Source: Candidatus Roizmanbacteria bacterium RIFCSPHIGHO2_02_FULL_43_11 (lineage in GTDB: Bacteria > Patescibacteriota > Microgenomatia > UBA1406 > HO2-37-13b). From it: a stretch of DNA of 16,636 bases. The notes under the pieces were generated by a model. It was not told the DNA's origin, did no database searches, and worked only from the letters and a program-made list of their open reading frames with translations. The stretch is taken from positions 9,283 through 25,918 of the forward strand of contig MFZT01000026.1 in the NCBI GenBank assembly GCA_001789515.1, given 5' to 3'. The position numbers and the translations under genes were made by a program. Shown here one piece after another: positions 12,245 through 16,636 of this stretch. The first letter of the stretch is position 1, and every line of letters begins with the position of its first letter.

Positions 12245-14440
12245 TCAACGGTGGAATCTGTCTGTTTTATGAAACCGTTGTCGTCTGTCTGAATGTTCCG
12301 CTCCTCTAAATCCTGTGTCATCCCGCTGTCCGCCGCTATCTTTCGCATCATCATCAAGCATCATCGTTAAATTAACTCTTCCTCTTTCATCGATGTTGAC
12401 AACTTTGACTTGAACTTCCTGCCCTTCCTGAACAACATCCCCTGGATTGCGAACGTATCCAGAAGACATCTTTGAGACATGTACCAAACCATCCCTACCC
12501 GGCAAGAACTCTACCATTGCCCCTATGGGTAATATTTTCTTTACTGCACCTTTGAATACTTCGCCTGTGTGAACTTCGCGATATATGTTTTTAATCGTCT
12601 CGGCAGCTCTGTCCACAGCCGCTTGATCAGTCCCGGAAATGGTTACTTTTCCATCATCTCCAACATCAATACTTGCACCCGTTCTCGCCTGAATACCCTT
12701 GATGGTCTTGCCTCCTGATCCAATGATTTCGCCAATTTTGTCCTCTGGTGGAGTCAGCATTAATACTTTTGGTGCATATTGGGAAACCTGCTCGCGCGGA
12801 GTTTGGATAACGGTCCCCATTTGATCAAGTATCAGCCCCCGTGCCTTTTTTGCAGCTTCAAAAGTTTCGGCAATCATTTTTTCAGTCAGTCCGTCGTTTT
12901 TGACATCAAGCTGGATCGCTGTTACCCCCGTTGCTGTACCTGCAACTTTAAAGTCCATATATCCTGCAAAGTCTTCAATCCCAGCAATATCTGTAAGTAA
13001 GACATAGTCATCATCCGTTTTACACATAAGTCCAATTGAAATACCTGCAACCGCTGCTTTTATCGGCACGCCTGCGTCCATGAGTGCCAAGGACGAGCCA
13101 CATGTAGAGGCCATGGATGTTGAACCATTTGATGACATCACTTCTGAAACTACCCGAATAGCATATGGAAACTGTTCTTTTGATGGGAGGACCGGCATAA
13201 TAGCCTTTTCTGCAAGTGCACCATGCCCGATTTCCCGACGACCAGGACCATCCATACGCCCTGTTTCTCCGTTTGAGTATGGAGGAGAGAAGTAATGATG
13301 AATATAGCGTTTCGTTGCTTCACCTTCCGGCGTTTCAATATACTGCTCAAGGGATGTCGGACCAAGTGTTGCAACAGCCATAACCTGTGTGAGTCCCCTT
13401 TGGAAAAGGGCTGAACCGTGGGTGCGAGGAAGAAGGTGTGTCTCAATTTTGAGCTCTCGAATTTCGTCAAGTTTTCGACCATCAATACGCTTCCCGTGCT
13501 CAAAAATTTCAGTTCGCACATGATCCAGTAAACTATCTTCAATGGCATCTGCAATGACTTTCGGATCTGCCTCTGGATTTTGGCCTACTACTGTTGCGAC
13601 AAGATCCTTCTTTACCACCATTGCATCATCATCCCGCGCTGCATATTTCTGCGTGAGAATGGCAATCTCACTCGCGTACTTCGCTTTGAGCGTTTTCTTC
13701 ATGTTGTATACTGCCTCATTTTCCACAACCTCAATTTTTGGCTTCCCAATTTCCTTGCGGATTGACTCAATAAATTCAATGATCTGGACATTGGTGCTAT
13801 GTGCATGTTTTATCCCCTCTATAAGAATATGTTCCGACACCTGTTCTGCCATGGTTTCAATCATGAGAACCTTTTTGTTTGTCGAAGATACAATGAGATC
13901 AAGCTTCGAGTAATCCTGGACGTCTTCGGTTGGATTAATGATAAAGGCCTCTTCATCTCCCTCCTCAGAAACATAGCCGACACGCATTGTGCTGATCGGG
14001 CCTCTCCATGGAATTTGTGAGATATGCAGTGCTGCGGAAGTCCCAATTGCAGCCAGAATTTCCGGAGAATGTTCCCCGTCAAAAGAAAGTAATATACACA
14101 CAACCTGCACATCCCTTTTAAATGACTTCGGAAACAGAGGACGGATTGATCGGTCAATTAATCGTCCTTTTAAAACAGCCTCCTCGCTTGGTCGACCTTC
14201 ACGTTTGACCCATCGCGATGCTTTAATTCTTCCACCAGCATACAGCTTTTCCACATATTCGACGCTTAATGGGAAGTAGCCAAGATCTCGCTCATCACCA
14301 AGCACAACCGTTGTGAGAACACATGTATCTCCCATTCGTGCCATCACAGCAACATCTGCCTGTGGAGCAAGGCGTCCAAATTCCAGGGAGAGGTCTGTAT
14401 CACCAATTGTTGTCGTAAACGTTTTCGGTAGTTTTATCAT
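12245..14440 (-). CDS. pnp: Polyribonucleotide nucleotidyltransferase (PNPase)
   Basis: A 731-residue 3'-5' phosphorolytic exoribonuclease of RNA decay. Two RNase PH-type domains are visible: the first with KREGRPSEEAVLKGRLIDRS, the second with GPGRREIGHGALAEKAI and DFAGYMDFKVAGT. A helical region lies between them. A KH domain (about 565-625, IGEIIGSGGKTIKGIQARTG) and an S1 domain (about 626-694, VFKGAVKKILPIGAMVEF to VQVKVVNIDERGRVNLTM) follow, then a charged 37-residue tail rich in Arg/His/Asp. In the active-site segment usually GDMDFK, this protein has GYMDFK; the flanking Asp, Asp and Lys expected for catalysis remain. Length and order are normal. It starts 6 nt after rpsO, the conserved rpsO-pnp pairing. 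Confidence 0.96.
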   Translation of the reverse strand: MIKLPKTFTTTIGDTDLSLEFGRLAPQADVAVMARMGDTCVLTTVVLGDERDLGYFPLSVEYVEKLYAGGRIKASRWVKREGRPSEEAVLKGRLIDRSIRPLFPKSFKRDVQVVCILLSFDGEHSPEILAAIGTSAALHISQIPWRGPISTMRVGYVSEEGDEEAFIINPTEDVQDYSKLDLIVSSTNKKVLMIETMAEQVSEHILIEGIKHAHSTNVQIIEFIESIRKEIGKPKIEVVENEAVYNMKKTLKAKYASEIAILTQKYAARDDDAMVVKKDLVATVVGQNPEADPKVIADAIEDSLLDHVRTEIFEHGKRIDGRKLDEIRELKIETHLLPRTHGSALFQRGLTQVMAVATLGPTSLEQYIETPEGEATKRYIHHYFSPPYSNGETGRMDGPGRREIGHGALAEKAIMPVLPSKEQFPYAIRVVSEVMSSNGSTSMASTCGSSLALMDAGVPIKAAVAGISIGLMCKTDDDYVLLTDIAGIEDFAGYMDFKVAGTATGVTAIQLDVKNDGLTEKMIAETFEAAKKARGLILDQMGTVIQTPREQVSQYAPKVLMLTPPEDKIGEIIGSGGKTIKGIQARTGASIDVGDDGKVTISGTDQAAVDRAAETIKNIYREVHTGEVFKGAVKKILPIGAMVEFLPGRDGLVHVSKMSSGYVRNPGDVVQEGQEVQVKVVNIDERGRVNLTMMLDDDAKDSGGQRDDTGFRGAEHSDRRQRFHKTDRFHR

Positions 14441-14446
14441 CTTGAT

Positions 14447-14845
14447 TTATTTCTTCAACCCAAGTTTCTTGATGAGGTCCTTATACCTTGGTTCATCTTT
14501 ACTTTGAAGATAATGCAGGATTCTACGTCTTTTTGCAATGATTTTCAGCAGTCCGCGACGCGAATGATTATCTTTTGGATTCTCTCCTAAATGTTCAGTC
14601 AGGTTAATCACCTTCTGTGTCGAAAGTGCAATCTGCACTTCAGGAGAACCTGTATCTCCCTCTTTCGTAGCAAAATTTTCAATAATCTGCTGTTTTGACA
14701 TTGTACCAACTTTTGCGTTACCGGTTTCTATTGGTTGCTCCAGAGAAGTTGCTTTCTTTGTTGTCTTCGCAGTTTTTGGTTTTTTTGTCTCTTTTGGAGT
14801 TTCTTGTGCAGATTTCTCTGCGGCTTTTGCATCTTTCTTTGGCAT
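14447..14845 (-). CDS. rpsO: 30S ribosomal protein S15 with Lys/Ala-rich N-terminal extension
   Basis: The last 84 residues (from MSKQQIIENFATKEG) form a full S15: DTGSPEVQIALSTQKV, HSRRGLLKIIAKRRRILHYL and RYKDLIKKLGLKK. S15 binds the central domain of 16S rRNA early in 30S assembly. Ahead of it lie 48 residues rich in Lys, Ala, Thr and Glu (PKKDAKAAEKSAQETPKE and onward), probably disordered, which normal S15 (about 89 residues) lacks. The frame is open to 14950, but a near-consensus promoter covers that region and puts the -10 box 10 nt before the ATG at 14845. An internal ATG at 14701 would give a standard-length S15 but lacks a promoter. It heads the rpsO-pnp unit and is divergent from the ThyX-family gene. 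Confidence 0.93.
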   Translation of the reverse strand: MPKKDAKAAEKSAQETPKETKKPKTAKTTKKATSLEQPIETGNAKVGTMSKQQIIENFATKEGDTGSPEVQIALSTQKVINLTEHLGENPKDNHSRRGLLKIIAKRRRILHYLQSKDEPRYKDLIKKLGLKK

Positions 14846-14855
14846 ATCGATTGGT

Positions 14856-14884
14856 ATTATAGTGAAAAAGAGACTATTCTGCAA
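14856..14884 (-). promoter_or_regulatory. Promoter of rpsO-pnp
   Basis: On the minus strand TTGCAG (14884-14879), 17 bp, TATAAT (14861-14856). The -10 box ends 10 nt before the rpsO ATG at 14845, implying a leader of about 4 nt. It fixes the rpsO start and excludes the upstream in-frame ATG at 14950. Confidence 0.8.
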
Positions 14885-14925
14885 GGGCTGATTGAGAAAA
14901 GGTGCTTGGCAAACGCATATTTGCC

Positions 14926-14955
14926 TTGACTTTAGGTTTACCCGCTCCATATAAT
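14926..14955 (+). promoter_or_regulatory. Promoter of the ThyX-family gene
   Basis: TTGACT (14926-14931), 18 bp, TATAAT (14950-14955). The -10 box ends 10 nt before the ATG at 14966, again predicting an almost leaderless mRNA. It is back to back with the rpsO promoter, the two -35 boxes being about 41 bp apart. Confidence 0.8.
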
Positions 14956-14965
14956 TCGACCAACC

Positions 14966-16606
14966 ATGCCAAGTCGTGAATCCACCTTTTCACAGAGCGA
15001 ATCTCTTCCACCGAATATTCGGGCATATCTTGAAGAATATCTTGCCTACGGAAGTCACTTTGTCGATCCTCCTCAGGTACGTCTTGCTCTTGCTACACAA
15101 GGAATTGACGCAGATTTAAGCGCAGCAGATGTTGCAACAACTGTAGCGTATCAATGTTATCAACCCGGTGTTACTCCCATGCGCCACCGCGAACCTGAAA
15201 AATCACAACGTGTCCTTGATATCACCCTTGACGGCGGGCACCACACAACACGTCAACATATGTATTATTGTTGGCATCTTGTGGGCATTTCCAGATCTGC
15301 ATTGCATGATGTTTTTCATGCACACCCGTATTACAACTCAGAACAGCAAAGTCAGCGTTATGCCGAGGCTCGCGCTGGATATTTTCTGCTTCCTGCTCAC
15401 CTTCACCCAGAGCAGAGAGAGCACTATGAACGATCTGCGGATTTTATGAATCAAGCCTATTTTCAGCTCCTTGAAGCTTTACAGCCATACGTGCTTGAAC
15501 GTATCGGGCAGATGTATCCCTCTTCACGCTGGCTGGTTGATCGGACTCAGAAAAGACTTGAAGAAAAAGCAAAGAAAATTTGCCAGGAAATTGCCCGGTA
15601 TGTACTGCCCATTGCCCAAAAAACAAACCTCTACCATACACTCAGTGAACTTCAGTTATTGAGACTGTTTCGTGCCTCCCAAATTGGACATTTTACTGAA
15701 GAAGTTCGGTATATTATCGCCCGTATGGTGGGGGAAGTTGGTCAACATGATCCAAGTATTTATCGTGAATTGCGTACACCCGTGAAGATAGATCAACATC
15801 CACAAATTCCGCATGATGAAAAAAGAGTATATTGTGCAAATTTTGACGCTGCACTTGACTCCACTCAGTCTAAGCAATCAGCCATTACAGGCAATCCCCG
15901 AGATGTCCTTACTTCTGCTATCCAAAACGCACTGTGCGTGCCAGCCCATTCAATAACTTATGAGAGAGCGCTGCAGATGTTGTTTGATCCGCACGAAAAT
16001 GGGTTGTGGGCAGATGTTTTTGACTCAGGCATGCACGATCCTGTAACACAAGCTGCAAGAAATGTCAGTGTCACATTTCTTACTCGACTCTCACACACAG
16101 CTGATTCTCAGCGCCAACGCCATCGTATGACCCCCGGAACAACACCACCCATCTCTGCATCTTACACCGGCATACCCGACTATGTAACACCTCTTATTAT
16201 CCGCGAAACCCCAGAACTTGCCCAGCTGTATGACAGTATGATGGAAAGTATTTATGCACATGTCGAAGCAGCACTCAAGGTAGGTGTCCCTTTAGAGTAC
16301 GCACATGCTTTGCTCCCGAATGCACATACCTTACGCGTTGTTGAGTCTGGTGATGTCTTTGACTGGGTTCATCGATTGAGACTTCGATTGTGTTATTTAG
16401 CGCAGGAAGAGATTTTCTTTATATCGCTTGAACAAGCAAAAGCTTTTGTTGAGGAGTTTCCAGAAGGCCGGGATCTTTTTCTTGCTCCCTGCGGAGTTCG
16501 AAAAGCTGCCGCGATTACTCCCAAATGCCCTGAAGGAGACCGCTGGTGCGGAAAGCCAGTATATAACTGGGATCTTGATACATATGCAGAGGGAAGGCTC
16601 ATTTAA
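14966..16606 (+). CDS. Double-domain ThyX-family protein (flavin-dependent thymidylate synthase-like)
   Basis: 546 residues, about twice a normal ThyX (220-250), with two ThyX-like halves. Half 1 (about 60-260) has GGHHTTRQHMYYCWHLVGISR (split at 90-110) and SEQQSQRY (125-132), but where ThyX has the flavin-binding RHR it reads HAH (118-120). It also has RYVLPIAQKTNLYHTLSELQ (211-230). Half 2 (about 310-500) has TFLTRLSHTADSQRQRHR (370-387), keeping RHR, but lacks the SxxxSxRY part; it also has ALLPNAHTLRVVESGDVFDW (448-467). The C-terminal end carries Cys509, Cys521 and Cys528, a possible metal or disulfide set. ThyX makes dTMP from dUMP using FAD, NADPH and methylene-tetrahydrofolate, normally as a tetramer whose sites lie between subunits. 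The two halves may make complementary shared sites. Family membership is well supported; thymidylate synthase activity is inferred. Confidence 0.82.
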   Translation: MPSRESTFSQSESLPPNIRAYLEEYLAYGSHFVDPPQVRLALATQGIDADLSAADVATTVAYQCYQPGVTPMRHREPEKSQRVLDITLDGGHHTTRQHMYYCWHLVGISRSALHDVFHAHPYYNSEQQSQRYAEARAGYFLLPAHLHPEQREHYERSADFMNQAYFQLLEALQPYVLERIGQMYPSSRWLVDRTQKRLEEKAKKICQEIARYVLPIAQKTNLYHTLSELQLLRLFRASQIGHFTEEVRYIIARMVGEVGQHDPSIYRELRTPVKIDQHPQIPHDEKRVYCANFDAALDSTQSKQSAITGNPRDVLTSAIQNALCVPAHSITYERALQMLFDPHENGLWADVFDSGMHDPVTQAARNVSVTFLTRLSHTADSQRQRHRMTPGTTPPISASYTGIPDYVTPLIIRETPELAQLYDSMMESIYAHVEAALKVGVPLEYAHALLPNAHTLRVVESGDVFDWVHRLRLRLCYLAQEEIFFISLEQAKAFVEEFPEGRDLFLAPCGVRKAAAITPKCPEGDRWCGKPVYNWDLDTYAEGRLI

Positions 16607-16636
16607 AGCTATTTTTTCTTTTGAGGTGAGAGGTTC

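Noticed and set aside
14846..14950. Further N-terminal extension of S15 from an ATG at 14950
   Set aside because: The near-consensus promoter TTGCAG-N17-TATAAT lies inside this stretch, so it is not transcribed from that promoter as part of the mRNA.
1..16636. UGA read as glycine (Gracilibacteria/SR1 code)
   Set aside because: TGA ends pnp, rpsT and the 3562-4275 gene at the expected protein ends, and no conserved gene needs read-through of TGA.
16607..16636. Terminator after the ThyX-family gene
   Set aside because: A T-rich run is present (ATTTTTTCTTTT), but no stem precedes it. The GAGGTGAGAGG that follows may be a ribosome site for a gene beyond the window.

Overview
The window looks like part of a chromosome from a Candidate Phyla Radiation (Patescibacteria) bacterium, most likely of the Microgenomates group. 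This is inferred from gene content and style. ThyX-type protein is present, the triosephosphate isomerase and FtsK are compact, PilN/PilO genes sit beside long Ser/Thr/Pro-rich membrane-anchored surface proteins, and genes are very tightly packed. TGA is used as a normal stop (pnp, rpsT), so the UGA=Gly code of Gracilibacteria/SR1 does not apply.

Layout. 1-285 (-) is the 5' part of a FemX/FemAB-type aminoacyl-tRNA-dependent peptidoglycan transferase. 343-2121 (-) is a UvrD/PcrA helicase. 2174-2648 (-) is a transcription unit with its own sigma70-type promoter, four tRNA-like genes, a structured trailer and an intrinsic terminator. 2649-2851 holds no gene but carries an octamer tandem repeat with an inverted partner. 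2890-3549 (+) is a compact triosephosphate isomerase. 7202 down to 3562 (-) is a six-gene operon: rpsT, pilN, pilO, a 61-residue membrane protein, a fibronectin-III/Ig surface protein and a Thr/Ser-rich membrane protein. 7203-7341 is a divergent control region with four phased AACTNGTT palindromes. 7342-10015 (+) holds murJ and mltG. 14845 down to 10022 (-) holds rpsO, pnp and ftsK. 14966-16606 (+) is a double-domain ThyX-family protein.

How it fits together. Cell-envelope functions dominate: lipid II flipping (MurJ), glycan-strand termination (MltG), interpeptide bridge or stem-peptide modification (FemX-like), septal DNA translocation (FtsK) and a type IV pilus-like inner-membrane platform (PilN/PilO). 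They are interleaved with translation and RNA-decay genes (rpsT, rpsO, pnp).

Most unusual points. (1) Three of the four tRNA-like genes break near-universal tRNA rules: one has a 16-nt anticodon loop, one has A33 and G55, one lacks G19. They are nevertheless tidily promoted and terminated, and lie about 2 kb from a FemX-like gene. (2) The ThyX-like protein splits the canonical flavin/nucleotide motif between its two halves. (3) Most transcription units here place a good -10 box only 5-11 nt from the start codon, implying leaderless mRNAs; this also fixes several start codons. (4) A helically phased palindrome array sits against murJ.
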